From Rhodococcus sp. 4CII (GTDB lineage Bacteria; Actinomycetota; Actinomycetes; Mycobacteriales; Mycobacteriaceae), in NCBI RefSeq assembly GCF_014256275.1, contig NZ_JACCFE010000006.1:27385-91384 (forward strand): a DNA stretch of 64,000 bases, in the 5' to 3' direction. Positions 19,347-27,486 of the stretch are shown here, piece after piece. Within the stretch, counting starts at the first letter, position 1. Each line of letters begins with the position of its first letter. Under the pieces are notes generated by a model. It saw nothing but the letters and a program-made list of their open reading frames with translations. It was not told the origin of the DNA and ran no database searches. The position numbers were made by a program, and so were the translations under genes.

Positions 19347-20459
19347 ATGGCTGTGCTCAACCACTTGGATGAGACCGCGACCAGGACCACCCTGACGCAT
19401 TGGTTGTCGACAAAGCTCGACGGCGCGTCGAACATCGAGATCCCGGCGATCTCGATCCCAGCCTCGGCCGGAATGTCGATGACCACCATCTTGTTCTCGG
19501 TCAGCTACGACGCGGAGGGGAGCCGCCGCGAGCTCGATCTCGTGGCCCGAGTCACCCCCGCCACCCCCGGAATCTTCCGGGACCCCGACCTGGCGGCAGA
19601 GTTCGCGCTACTCACGGCAGTTGCCGAGCACACCGCGGTCCCGGTGCCCCGGGTTCGCTGGCTCGAAAACGATCCGGCGCTGCTGGGTGGCCCGTTCCTT
19701 GTGATGGACCGCGTCGATGGTCGGGTCCCGGGGGACGATCCGCCATTCGTTTCCGAGGGCTGGGTTGTGGATCTCCCGCCTGCTGAGCGGGGACGCCTCT
19801 TCGACAACGCGCTGGGCGCACTGGCCGAACTCCACGCCGCCGACCCCAAGGTGCTCGGGGTCGAGTTCTTGCACAACAGCGAGCTCCGCGAGCCCGGGAT
19901 CGCACACCAGCTCGCCGAGTGGCGCCAGTTCTACGACTGGACGGCAGAGTCCGGACGGATCGCCAACATCGAGGCGGCATACGAATGGCTCGAGGAGCAC
20001 CGTCCCCACGACGATGAGCTGGTGCTTTGTTGGGGCGACGCCCGGCTGGGGAACATCATCTTCGGCGCTGACCACTCCGTAGCGGCGGTCCTCGATTGGG
20101 AAATGGCGACCATTGCCAGCCCTCAGCTGGACCTCGGGTGGTTCGTCCTTTTCGTGCGGTACTACTCGGAAGGCATCGGAGTTCCGCTGCTGAAAGGGCT
20201 TCCGACCCGCGACGCCGTGATCGCGCGGTATCGCGAGCTCACGGGCCGCAGTGCGGCAGATGTCGACTACTACGAACGATTCGCCGCCTACCGCCTCGCG
20301 ATCATCATGGCTCGGATCGGCCGTCTGATGATTTCGGGCGGAGCCCTGCCCGAAGACAGCGCGATGCCGGCGAACAACCCTGCCAGCCAGGTCCTGGCGC
20401 GTTTGTTCGACCTTCCAGCCCCCGAAGGTGCGGAGGCTAACTACATCGGCCACCGCTGA
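19347..20459 (+). CDS. APH-fold phosphotransferase (ACAD10-like)
   Basis: 370 residues of the aminoglycoside phosphotransferase fold. The catalytic loop is LCWGDARLGNIIF (D231, N236) and the metal site is AVLDWEMA (D250). The usual HGD is WGD here. The ATP-anchoring VPVPRVRWLE segment and PFLVMDRVDGR hinge are present. This ACAD10-like branch phosphorylates small hydroxylated metabolites more often than antibiotics. It lies 75 bp after the lipocalin-like gene, with AAAGGA upstream of the ATG. Resistance cannot be excluded but the context favours catabolism. Confidence 0.8.
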   Translation: MAVLNHLDETATRTTLTHWLSTKLDGASNIEIPAISIPASAGMSMTTILFSVSYDAEGSRRELDLVARVTPATPGIFRDPDLAAEFALLTAVAEHTAVPVPRVRWLENDPALLGGPFLVMDRVDGRVPGDDPPFVSEGWVVDLPPAERGRLFDNALGALAELHAADPKVLGVEFLHNSELREPGIAHQLAEWRQFYDWTAESGRIANIEAAYEWLEEHRPHDDELVLCWGDARLGNIIFGADHSVAAVLDWEMATIASPQLDLGWFVLFVRYYSEGIGVPLLKGLPTRDAVIARYRELTGRSAADVDYYERFAAYRLAIIMARIGRLMISGGALPEDSAMPANNPASQVLARLFDLPAPEGAEANYIGHR

Positions 20460-20989
20460 GCGGGCGCCACACGTGGACCAGCAGTTCGGTGCCCGTCGCC
20501 GGTGACGCTGCCGCAGACGCTGCAGGCGATGTCGAATGCGGGCTGTCCGGGTTCGCAATGACGGCAGTGGTGTCGATCGATCAGGGTTCCGAAAAGGGCC
20601 GTTCACCGGCATCGGTCTGGGCTGGCGGATTGCCGTTTGACCCGTCCGGTGAAGATCGCCGGTTGGGTGTGTTAAACGGTTGCAGGAAGATGTGGGTCGG
20701 TTGCCTACTGGCCGACGAGTATCGGAATCCGCTAGCAACTCGCGGATTGCACGCGTAACTCATGGAATCCATCAGTTACGAGTGAAATCATGTGCGAGCC
20801 ACAAAGCCCTGCGTCCAACGCCATGACCAGCTGAGATTGGTCGATACCTCGCGCAGCGGCCAGAACGAACCTGCGCATACTCCGGTATGTGGTCATTCCT
20901 CCAGTGCTTAGGACGCCGAAAAGCGCAGGTCATCGGCGTACCTCGGCGGGTTCCCTCCGAGTCGAGGCGTCAGCAAGGTTACACCTTCT
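20460..20989. other. Intergenic region with one small hairpin
   Basis: No supported gene in about 530 bp. AATCCGC (20726-20732) and GCGGATT (20742-20748) form a 7-bp hairpin with a 9-nt loop that could end the cassette transcript. The rest shows nothing recognisable. Confidence 0.45.
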
Positions 20990-21005
20990 TCGAAAGTATG
21001 TTCGA
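20990..21005. promoter_or_regulatory. LexA SOS box
   Basis: TCGAAAGTATGTTCGA matches the actinobacterial LexA consensus TCGAAC-N4-GTTCGA at 11 of the 12 conserved positions. It lies 53 bp upstream of the ImuA'-like start, so that gene should be DNA-damage inducible. Confidence 0.8.
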
Positions 21006-21057
21006 CTACACTGGTGGGTGGATCGGATCGGGTTAGGGATGTGTGAAGGCGGCGAGT

Positions 21058-21855
21058 ATGAGCGAACTGCCCATTGCGCCCGCCTCGAACGGGCTCACCA
21101 AAGCGGAGAAACTCGACCAGCTGCGGCGGAAGATGGCGGCGATTCCCGCCCGGTCCGAGGGCACCGAACCGGCCCGGCCCGCGGTGATGCTGCGGGCCGT
21201 CGATGAACCCGCACCGATTGTGGCCACCGCTCAGACCACGCTGCGAACGCTTCCCGTGCCCTCTCCGATCGCGGAGCTTCTTCCGCGCCGAGGACTCGCC
21301 CGCGGCACCGTGGCCAGCGTCGCTGGAACGTCGTCAGTGCTGGTCGGGCTCCTCGCATCGGTCACTGCCAGCGGCTCGCACGCGGCCGTGATTGGAATGC
21401 CGGATTTGAGTCTGCTCGCCGCGGTCGAGCAAGGCGCGGATCTCTCCAAGATTGCGATCGTGCCCGCACCGAAGGACTCCGCGGTCGAGGTGGCTGCGAT
21501 CCTTCTCGATGGCGTTGACCTCGTCATTCTCGGGCTTTCGGGTGCGAACGTGACCCCGTCGAGGGCCCGGGCGGTGGTGGCGCGGGCACGATCCAAGGGC
21601 GCCGTCTTGCTGGTGGCCGAGGGGCACTGGGACGGGGTGGATCTGCGCATCGAGTCCCGCGTCGCCGGATACTCCGGTCTCGGCGAAGGACACGGCCGCG
21701 TCACCGGGATACAACTCGACGTCGCGGCCGCCGGCAAAGGATTCCAACGGCGCACACGGCGTATCGAGATCCGCAGCGACTCCGGCTCGGTGGCCTGGCA
21801 CACGGTCCCCGAGATCCCCGCCACCGGCCACGCCCCCTTGCGAGCTGCGCTGTGA
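21058..21855 (+). CDS. ImuA'-like RecA-fold protein
   Basis: 265 residues resembling the RecA/SulA-like ImuA' proteins of mycobacterial mutasomes: PSPIAELLPRRGLARGTVA, a degenerate P-loop region (SVAGTSSVLVGLLASVTASG, no GKT/S) and LVILGLSGANVTPSRARAVV. In the mutasome ImuA' works with ImuB and the polymerase DnaE2 in error-prone synthesis. No imuB or dnaE2 follows, so it would have to act with host proteins or alone. ATG 21058 has AAGGCGG upstream; GTG 21043 is an alternative. The SOS box upstream supports the call. Confidence 0.75.
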   Translation: MSELPIAPASNGLTKAEKLDQLRRKMAAIPARSEGTEPARPAVMLRAVDEPAPIVATAQTTLRTLPVPSPIAELLPRRGLARGTVASVAGTSSVLVGLLASVTASGSHAAVIGMPDLSLLAAVEQGADLSKIAIVPAPKDSAVEVAAILLDGVDLVILGLSGANVTPSRARAVVARARSKGAVLLVAEGHWDGVDLRIESRVAGYSGLGEGHGRVTGIQLDVAAAGKGFQRRTRRIEIRSDSGSVAWHTVPEIPATGHAPLRAAL

Positions 21856-22187
21856 TGAACACCGACAGCTGGACCGAACGCTGGCCGGAGCACCCGGTCA
21901 TCAGGACATTCGACCCGCCGAGGGCGGTCCAGGTGGACATCGGCAAGGCGTTGCCGATTGGACGTGGTGGCGCGGCGCGCGCCGATTACGTCAGCATGAG
22001 GGTGAAGAGTTCGTCGGTCTATCTGTCGGGTCTGCGGCCGGCGCTTCAAACGCACTGGTTTCAAATCCACGACGGACAGTGGCTGGCTGCGATCACCGTG
22101 TACGTCACCGACGCCGCGGGGATGAACAGCCTCGAACTCGACATGGTCGTGACCGCCGACGCCATCAGCGAACCGCCCTCCGCCTAG
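21852..22187 (+). CDS. Hypothetical protein coupled to the ImuA'-like gene
   Basis: 111 residues (GTG 21852; ATG 21855 possible) overlapping the previous stop codon, so co-translated with the ImuA'-like gene. It has a Trp-rich N-terminus (DSWTERWPEHPVI) and a beta-rich second half (HWFQIHDGQWLAAITVYVTD). It takes the place where ImuB would be expected but is far too short for a Y-family polymerase. No family recognised. Confidence 0.6.
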   Translation: MMNTDSWTERWPEHPVIRTFDPPRAVQVDIGKALPIGRGGAARADYVSMRVKSSSVYLSGLRPALQTHWFQIHDGQWLAAITVYVTDAAGMNSLELDMVVTADAISEPPSA

Positions 22188-22575
22188 CTGCCGAACGCGG
22201 GCCCGCCGTCTCGGATGAACCGGTGACGCGACGAAACGCAGTCGTCGAGCAGCTGGGGATCCGCCTGCCCGGCGGCCTGGCCACCTTCGGTGTCCTCCAA
22301 GCGGATGCTCCGCTGCGCTCCGCCCTGGTGAAGAGCGTTCTTGTTGTTCCCTTCTGGCCTTCCGAGTTTCGCCGGCGGTGACCTACGCGCAACCGCCGAC
22401 GCGGGGCGGCCTTCGGCTCCGAAAATTCTCTCCTCCGCAAGCTCCCCCGAGATTTTTCGGCTCGACAGTTGCACTCCGGCCCCCTCATACCGGCGCCCCT
22501 CTCCCATGCCAGAAGGGCACAAAAAATGATCGGGCCGCCGCAGGTGGTCCGTTTCCGACGAAAGGTTCCCGCTAC
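22188..22575. other. Leader region with an imperfect hairpin
   Basis: No supported gene. A 12-bp stem with one mismatch (22419-22430 with 22449-22460, 18-nt loop) lies about 115 nt before the next start. It may be a terminator of the SOS operon or a leader structure. Confidence 0.4.
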
Positions 22576-23052
22576 ATGGGCACACCGACAGCACCCGTCG
22601 CTCCCGCCGTGGAGACGTCAGAGGTACTCGACTACCGGCACTACGGAACCCTCGAGGAGATCTACCACCGGGAACTGATCCGGCTGGCGGCGGTCGGCGT
22701 CGCCGATCCCGAGGTGACCTCGACCGGCGGCAACTGCTACGCCCTCACCGGCGACGCCGGTTACGCACCCGACGGCCGATCGATCTACCTCCTCGCCACC
22801 ACCAACGGCGATCCCGCTCTGACGACCGGTGAACCCATTACGAGCTGGGCTGTCGGCCTGTACGAGATGCAGGGTGACTCAGTCGCCCTGGCAATGGGCG
22901 AGGCCAGCGTCGACGCACTCGGCGACTCTCCCGATGCACTCGGCTGCGCAGCCACCCGCGCCCGCACGGCACTGCACCAGTACACCGGCGGTGCCCCGGC
23001 CGGGAAGGTCGCTCTCATCGGAGACCAGGGCGTGACCTGGATCCCCGCATAA
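22576..23052 (+). CDS. Hypothetical protein
   Basis: 158 residues, not recognised. A mixed alpha/beta composition with a repeated acidic helix pattern (ALAMGEASVDALGDSPDALG) near the end and the closing strand VALIGDQGVTWIPA. ATG 22576 has GAAAGG upstream; the open frame extends 66 codons further but that part has no coding character. It is the first of a run of small plus-strand accessory genes (22.6-26.7 kb), spaced by 40-130 bp and in places separated by strong hairpins. Confidence 0.6.
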   Translation: MGTPTAPVAPAVETSEVLDYRHYGTLEEIYHRELIRLAAVGVADPEVTSTGGNCYALTGDAGYAPDGRSIYLLATTNGDPALTTGEPITSWAVGLYEMQGDSVALAMGEASVDALGDSPDALGCAATRARTALHQYTGGAPAGKVALIGDQGVTWIPA

Positions 23053-23095
23053 CCACCAAGACCGCACACTCCATCACCGAAGGAGAACGAAAACT

Positions 23096-23527
23096 ATGTC
23101 GACGAACATCTTTCAGGCTGGCGACCGCGTCATCATCGACCCCGTGGTCGCGAACAAGGACATGAAGGGGCGTGTTTTCGAGGTGGTTCGCCGGTTGAAG
23201 GTGAATTACGACGTCAAGCCACTCGACGGTGTCGGCTCCTTGGTGCGGGCGCAACCGGAGGTGCTGTTACCCGCCCCCGCGGAACTGTTGGCCAAGCCGA
23301 TCGTCGCGGTCGCGCCCTTGTCGACCGGCTCCACGGTCCGGGTGAAGCGAGCCCGCAATATCGATCCGACGACGCTGTTCGTGGTCCTCGCCGACGGCGC
23401 CAAGGTGAAGATCGCCGAGTTGGGCGGCGAAGACGGCCGGTACTGGAATGTGCCGCGGAGCGCGCTGGAGAAGGTGACCATCGACCTCGTCGCAGCCACG
23501 GCCAGTGCTCAGGTGGTCGAAGTCTGA
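23096..23527 (+). CDS. Hypothetical small beta-rich protein
   Basis: 143 residues starting at ATG 23096 with GAAGGAGA well placed. It reads as two repeated barrel-like units: GDRVIIDPVVANKDMKGRVFE and, later, GSTVRVKRARNIDPTTLFVV. Both open with a turn and a charged strand, suggesting a tandem SH3- or KOW-like fold. That would fit nucleic acid or protein binding; this is inference. No motif ties it to a named family. Confidence 0.6.
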   Translation: MSTNIFQAGDRVIIDPVVANKDMKGRVFEVVRRLKVNYDVKPLDGVGSLVRAQPEVLLPAPAELLAKPIVAVAPLSTGSTVRVKRARNIDPTTLFVVLADGAKVKIAELGGEDGRYWNVPRSALEKVTIDLVAATASAQVVEV

Positions 23528-23590
23528 CGCAGGATCAGCCGATAGCGCGGCGCTCGGCAGGCTCATCCTGACCGCCGATCCGCCGAATTG

Positions 23591-23629
23591 CGAGCGCACC
23601 GGGCAGCAACTATCTGCCCGGTGCGCTCG
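23591..23629 (+). terminator. Strong 16-bp stem-loop
   Basis: CGAGCGCACCGGGCAG (23591-23606) and its exact complement (23614-23629) enclose a 7-nt loop. There is no U-run, as is common for actinobacterial terminators. It ends 24 nt before ATG 23654, so read-through mRNA would carry a hairpin next to that gene's ribosome site. Confidence 0.7.
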
Positions 23630-23653
23630 CCCAGAAGGAAAAGAGCGACCACC

Positions 23654-23989
23654 ATGACCGAGCCCGGAAACCAACTTCCTCAGCTCGACCTGTTCATCTC
23701 GTGCGCTGTCCCCACCTGCGACTTCCCAGTCGTCGAACCCGGTGACGTGTGCACCGGATGTCAAGACGCGTTCGGCCACATGCTGCGAGCCCGACCCGCC
23801 GCACCGTGCCTATCACCGCAGCTCGATCCCGCACACTCCGCCGGCATCCCGGAGCAGAACAGGACGAGCCGGACCTCCAGCGCCACTGACGAGCTCACGC
23901 GGTCTCAGCGGTGCTGGTTGTGCGAGGAACGCCGGACCTGCACGAAGGTGCGTGGCCGCTGGGAGTGCCGAGGGTGCACCCGCGGATAG
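23654..23989 (+). CDS. Small protein with CxxC zinc-finger motifs
   Basis: 111 residues. It begins with a C-x4-C and C-x2-C set (CAVPTC, CTGC) and ends with CWLCEERRTC followed by WECRGC, so it can hold two zinc sites. The middle is Ser/Pro-rich and probably disordered. AAGGAAAAG upstream of ATG 23654 supports the start. Strong hairpins lie on both sides, making it a separate transcription unit. A nucleic-acid or protein-binding role is likely; no family assigned. Confidence 0.6.
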   Translation: MTEPGNQLPQLDLFISCAVPTCDFPVVEPGDVCTGCQDAFGHMLRARPAAPCLSPQLDPAHSAGIPEQNRTSRTSSATDELTRSQRCWLCEERRTCTKVRGRWECRGCTRG

Positions 23990-23998
23990 CTAGAGCGC

Positions 23999-24036
23999 CC
24001 GTCCGGTGCGGGCGATAAGAATCCCGCACCGGACGG
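23999..24036 (+). terminator. 14-bp stem-loop
   Basis: CCGTCCGGTGCGGG (23999-24012) pairs exactly with 24023-24036 across a 10-nt loop, 9 nt after the TAG of the zinc-finger gene. A factor-independent terminator without a clear U-run. Confidence 0.75.
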
Positions 24037-24429
24037 AACTAGGAGGATTTCCGAACATCGGGCCCAGGGTGGCCCCGCGACGATCGAGTGCGATCGAATT
24101 CTATTCTCGCGCCATTCCTAAAAGGTTGGAATTAACTGTTTCCAATTCTTGGGATTCGATAATTCGAGCAGCTATTGCATCCACTCTCGACGCGAAATGT
24201 ATTCCGTGAAATTCGCTTCTTCCTGGAGTGAAACACGCTACCGACCGTCGTGCGCTAACCGCGAGTCAATTCGACGAAAATGCAGCTAAACGCCATGATA
24301 TCGAAGTGCGGTGGCGCGCTGGAGGCGGACGAAAAGAAATGCTCAAAAACTAGCCGATATATGTAGAAATATCTCCAATTTCGACTACAATAAGAATGGT
24401 AGAGAAAGCGCAAACGGGGAGGATCTAAA
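24037..24429. other. AT-rich intergenic islet
   Basis: About 390 bp of conspicuously lower GC than the rest of the window, with runs such as GGAATTAACTG and GCCGATATATG. TTGGAA and TTCCAA near 24125-24144 form a short inverted repeat. No gene is seen. It could be a promoter region for nrdH, a site unwound for replication or a remnant of other origin. Confidence 0.45.
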
Positions 24430-24657
24430 ATGTCGGTTCAGGTGTACAGCAAAAGCTCGTGCGTGCAATGCACTGCCACCCACCGGGCCCTCGACAAAGA
24501 GGGGATCGAGTACTCCGTGATCGATCTGGAGGGCGACCCTCACGCCGTGAACGCTCTGCGGGCGCTCGGCTACAGCCAGGCCCCGGTCGTCATCGCCGGT
24601 GACCAGCATTGGGGCGGCTTCCGCCCTGACCGCATCAAAGCCCTCGTAGCTGCCTGA
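24430..24657 (+). CDS. nrdH: NrdH-type glutaredoxin
   Basis: 75 residues with the redox motif C11-V-Q-C14 followed by TATHRALDKEGIEYSVIDL, and the NrdH-type C-terminal SQAPVVIAGDQHWGGFRPDR. NrdH proteins pass electrons from thioredoxin reductase to class Ib ribonucleotide reductase in the cytoplasm. No nrdE, nrdF or nrdI is nearby, so it would serve the host enzyme. GGGGAGG precedes the ATG. Full length for the family. Confidence 0.9.
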   Translation: MSVQVYSKSSCVQCTATHRALDKEGIEYSVIDLEGDPHAVNALRALGYSQAPVVIAGDQHWGGFRPDRIKALVAA

Positions 24658-24681
24658 GTCCCTGCAACCGAGGAGGTCGCC

Positions 24682-24945
24682 ATGTCGTACATCGCCGCGC
24701 CGATGCTGCGCCGATTGTCCATCGCCGCACTCGGTGGGGTGGCCGGCCTTCTCCTCGTGGTCGGCAGTGCCGAGACCGTGGCACAGCCTGCTCGATACGA
24801 CCGCAGTTGGGAGACCGCACCTGAGGGCACTTCCTGCCGAATTGGACCCGGAGATCCCGGCCACGTCGTCGTGGCCAGGGTCAAGGGCAAGGTGTGGAAC
24901 CAATGCCACCAGCTCCTTCCAGGCACGACCCGGCTCTACGAATGA
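24682..24945 (+). CDS. Secreted or membrane-anchored small protein
   Basis: 87 residues. The N-terminus is a classical signal sequence: basic MLRRL, hydrophobic core AALGGVAGLLLVVGSA, probable cleavage after VAQPA. The mature part is about 50 residues with two Cys (TSCRIG, NQCHQ) that could form a disulfide. GAGGAGGTCGCC precedes the ATG. It follows nrdH by 24 nt, suggesting one transcript. Function unknown. Confidence 0.65.
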   Translation: MSYIAAPMLRRLSIAALGGVAGLLLVVGSAETVAQPARYDRSWETAPEGTSCRIGPGDPGHVVVARVKGKVWNQCHQLLPGTTRLYE

Positions 24946-25000
24946 CGGCCCAGCCCACCGACCCGGCCCGCCGAACATGCCACCACGAAAGGACCGCCCA

Positions 25001-25552
25001 ATGACCGCCGCCCTCGTGCTCGTCCCGGATGACACCGCCGCCGACACCGACCAGATTCAGGTCGGCGACATCGACACCAACACTCATACCGATGTCGAGG
25101 CCCTCTGCCTATGTGCTCTCCTGTGGGCGCCCACTGAGGCTGCGGCCCGGGCCGTCGCCGCCCTCGAGGCCGAAGATTTCGAACGACCCATCCACCGCGA
25201 ACTGTTCACCGTGATCGCCCGACTCGTGCGCGCCGGAAAACCCCACGACACCACGATGGTCGCCGCCGAACTCGAACGCACCGGAAACCTCGCCGGCCAC
25301 CACGGCTCCGAACGGTCCCGCTACCTGGCGAACATCACCACCCGCGGAGCCGATCACATCGCCGTCGACCACTACACCCGCACCGTTGTCAGCCAGGCGT
25401 ACCGGCGCAGCTTCCGCGCCGCCGCCCAGTCCCTCGCTCAGGCCGCTGATCAGCTGCCCGAAGATCAGCTCTTCGAGCACATGGTCACTCTCGGCCGCCA
25501 GCAGCGAGCCGCCACCAACCGTCTCAACCACCTCAGAGGAGAAGACCAGTGA
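25001..25552 (+). CDS. DnaB-like helicase N-terminal domain protein
   Basis: 183 residues matching only the N-terminal dimerisation domain of replicative helicase DnaB: EALCLCALLWAPTEAAARAV, FERPIHRELFTVIARLVRAG, HDTTMVAAELERTG. There is no RecA-like ATPase, so it cannot unwind DNA itself. It may compete for or recruit host DnaB or primase. ATG 25001 has GAAAGGA upstream. It overlaps the next gene by 4 nt (GTGA). Such stand-alone domains occur on actinobacterial plasmids and phages. Confidence 0.8.
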   Translation: MTAALVLVPDDTAADTDQIQVGDIDTNTHTDVEALCLCALLWAPTEAAARAVAALEAEDFERPIHRELFTVIARLVRAGKPHDTTMVAAELERTGNLAGHHGSERSRYLANITTRGADHIAVDHYTRTVVSQAYRRSFRAAAQSLAQAADQLPEDQLFEHMVTLGRQQRAATNRLNHLRGEDQ

Positions 25553-25740
25553 CCTTCCACGCCAACGGCATTCACACCGACGACGAACGCGACGCGTGGA
25601 ACCTCCATGAAGCTGGGCTCAGCTGGACGCAGGTGGGCCGGGAGATCGGCTGCACCGAATCCGCGGCCCGCGCGTTCGCCTCCGCCTACCAGCAGCGCAC
25701 CGACGCAGCCGCGAACGAGAACCAAGGCGCTCTCTTCTGA
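25549..25740 (+). CDS. Small helix-turn-helix protein
   Basis: 63 residues with an HTH-like run LSWTQVGREIGCTESAARAF at about 24-43. GTG 25549 overlaps the stop of the DnaB-domain gene, so the two are coupled. It could regulate its own operon or modulate the partner protein. Too short for a firm family call. Confidence 0.6.
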   Translation: MTFHANGIHTDDERDAWNLHEAGLSWTQVGREIGCTESAARAFASAYQQRTDAAANENQGALF

Positions 25741-25810
25741 CCGACCCTCAACACACACTGGCCGTGTCCAGCAGACCCTTGTCCACCGACTACTTCCCAG
25801 GACTGCACCG

Positions 25811-25984
25811 ATGACCACCGACATCCACCGAACGCATCAGACCGTCCGTCCCGATGGAGCGCCCGTCGCCCTCGACCATGCGGAAACCGGCATTCTCGAG
25901 ACTTTCGTTCGCGCGCTTGCACTGCAAACCATCACTGAGGCCGCCGACGGCGGCGAGGAGGACCCGCGGGACACGCGCCGATGA
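25811..25984 (+). CDS. Hypothetical 57-residue protein
   Basis: Starts at ATG 25811 with CCAGGA upstream. One helix (ETGILETFVRALALQTITEA) and an acidic tail. Codon bias matches neighbours. No family or function recognised. Confidence 0.45.
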   Translation: MTTDIHRTHQTVRPDGAPVALDHAETGILETFVRALALQTITEAADGGEEDPRDTRR

Positions 25985-26071
25985 GCGTTGAGTAACCATC
26001 GATCCAAGAGACCGGATCTGCGGAAATACGATCGATGTGAGCTGTCGGTACGCCTCGCTACTGTGCCCCGT

Positions 26072-26695
26072 ATGAACTGGTGGGACGTCGAATTCGGCGA
26101 GATCAGGATGATGAGCGCCGAGGAAACGGCCGCCTTCCTCGCCGAGGTGAAACGCGATAATCGGACGCAACGACGTCAGCAACGGTTCCCAGATCACCGC
26201 CTCCGCCGGGCCAGCTTCATCCAACCGGTCGACGTCGACGGCAACGCCATCACCGAGCGCTTCACCTCCATGGACATCTACGCCCGTGACGGCGGGATAT
26301 GCCAACTCTGCCTGGAACCAGTGGACTTCGACGCCCTGTACGGCCCGGAAGCCCTGTCGATCGACCACATCGACCGGGAAGGCCCCCACACACGGGCGAA
26401 CTGCCGCCTCACCCACCTGTTCTGCAACAACGATGCGCAGTGGGCCAGCGGTTTCGATCCCGAGCTCGCCCGGGCCCGCCTGCACCACAAGGTCATCACC
26501 AACGAGAAGGTGGACCCGGCCGACCACTTCCCGCGACGGTCCCCGTTCACCGGCCACGTCGTCTCCTACGAGGAGCGGCGACAACAAGAATTCGCCGCCG
26601 CGGACATGGCGCAGCGCATCGACACTCCCCCACCACCGCGCACCGCGACCGAGCGGCTCGTCGCCGCCATCCGATCGCTCTTCCGGCGCGGGTAA
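26072..26695 (+). CDS. HNH endonuclease family protein
   Basis: About 207 residues with an HNH core: CQLCLEPVDF, LSIDHIDREGPHTRANCRL and LFCNN. The CxxC pair and late Cys form the structural zinc site and SIDHI holds the catalytic His. The frame opens at TTG 25988, but those first 28 codons lack the GC-rich third positions of the gene body, so ATG 26072 is preferred without a strong ribosome site. It may be a homing-type or defence nuclease, or a phage-like terminase helper. Confidence 0.75.
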   Translation: MNWWDVEFGEIRMMSAEETAAFLAEVKRDNRTQRRQQRFPDHRLRRASFIQPVDVDGNAITERFTSMDIYARDGGICQLCLEPVDFDALYGPEALSIDHIDREGPHTRANCRLTHLFCNNDAQWASGFDPELARARLHHKVITNEKVDPADHFPRRSPFTGHVVSYEERRQQEFAAADMAQRIDTPPPPRTATERLVAAIRSLFRRG

Positions 26696-26815
26696 CAGCG
26701 GCGGCACCGCTCGCTGATTCGTCTGACCAGCAGATTTTCCGTTCGATGGCCGACGTCGAAGGGCGCGACTTCTCTCTCGCAGCCCTCGACGCCTATCTCA
26801 ATAGTATCGCCAGTG

Positions 26816-26830
26816 ATACCATTCTGGTAT
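26816..26830. promoter_or_regulatory. Operator candidate overlapping the hicA start
   Basis: ATACCA-TTC-TGGTAT is a perfect 6-bp inverted repeat whose last two bases are the A and T of the hicA start codon. A second repeat (GTATC/GATAC) lies just upstream. HicB or the HicAB complex would occlude the transcription start here. Confidence 0.55.
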
Positions 26831-27089
26831 GTCGAAGCAGGCGAAACTGATCGCGAGGATGAGGGCGAGTCCGCAGAGCGTGACGTATACCGAGCTGCTC
26901 AACTTCTGCTGCGACGTATTCGGGGAACCGCGGCAGCGCGGCACCTCGCACGCGGTGTTCAAGATGCCGTGGGCGGGCGACCCACGAGTGAACATCCAGA
27001 AAGGCAGCGGCGGCAAGGCGAAGCCCTACCAGGTCGGCCAGGTCGTCATCGCCTACGACAAGCTCACGAAGGAGGCTGACAATGGCTGA
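26829..27089 (+). CDS. hicA: HicA toxin (mRNA interferase)
   Basis: 86 residues of the HicA double-stranded-RNA-binding-like fold: TYTELLNFCCDVFGEP, RQRGTSHAVFKMP with the catalytic His after G-T-S, then VNIQKGSGGKAKPYQVGQV. HicA cleaves mRNA and is blocked by HicB. No ribosome site precedes ATG 26829 and an operator-like palindrome runs into it, so the mRNA may be leaderless. It overlaps hicB by 8 nt. As a plasmid-borne pair it would stabilise the element. Confidence 0.9.
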   Translation: MSKQAKLIARMRASPQSVTYTELLNFCCDVFGEPRQRGTSHAVFKMPWAGDPRVNIQKGSGGKAKPYQVGQVVIAYDKLTKEADNG

Positions 27090-27444
27090 TGCATCGCACT
27101 ACACCTATCGGGTGACCTGGTCGGAAGACGACGGCGAGTTCGTCGGGGCCGTCGCCGAATTCCCGTCATTGTCCTGGCTGGCGGAAACGCAGGCCGAGGC
27201 ACTCGACGGTGTCATCGGCGTCGTCCGTGAAGTACTCGAGGACATGACACTGACCGGCGAGCAACCACCGGTTCCGATCGCGGATCGTCCCTACAGCGGC
27301 AAGTTCATGGTGCGCACTTCCCCGCAGGTGCACCGGAGCTTGGCGATCGAAGCCGAGGAACAGGGTGTCTCGCTCAACATGCTGGTCAACCAAAAGATCA
27401 CGGCTCCGGCTGCGCCTCGGTCGGCGGCCGCCGGTGCCGCCTGA
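27082..27444 (+). CDS. hicB: HicB antitoxin
   Basis: 120 residues. The N-terminal partial RNase H-like domain reads YRVTWSEDDGEFVGAVAEFP, SLSWLAETQAEAL. The C-terminal ribbon-helix-helix (GKFMVRTSPQVHRSLAIEA, VSLNMLVNQK) should bind the operator. It neutralises HicA and represses the pair. ATG 27082 lies inside the end of hicA, so translation is coupled. Confidence 0.9.
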   Translation: MADASHYTYRVTWSEDDGEFVGAVAEFPSLSWLAETQAEALDGVIGVVREVLEDMTLTGEQPPVPIADRPYSGKFMVRTSPQVHRSLAIEAEEQGVSLNMLVNQKITAPAAPRSAAAGAA

Positions 27445-27457
27445 GGGAAGGCCGCAG

Positions 27458-27486
27458 GCAAAGTTGTAGAACTTTAACAACTTTGC
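27458..27486. terminator. Stem-loop after hicAB
   Basis: GCAAAGTTGT (27458-27467) and ACAACTTTGC (27477-27486) pair perfectly around a 9-nt loop, 14 nt after the hicB stop. A weak AT-rich terminator or an operator. The palindrome TTTCGCGAAA follows at 27498-27507. Confidence 0.5.
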
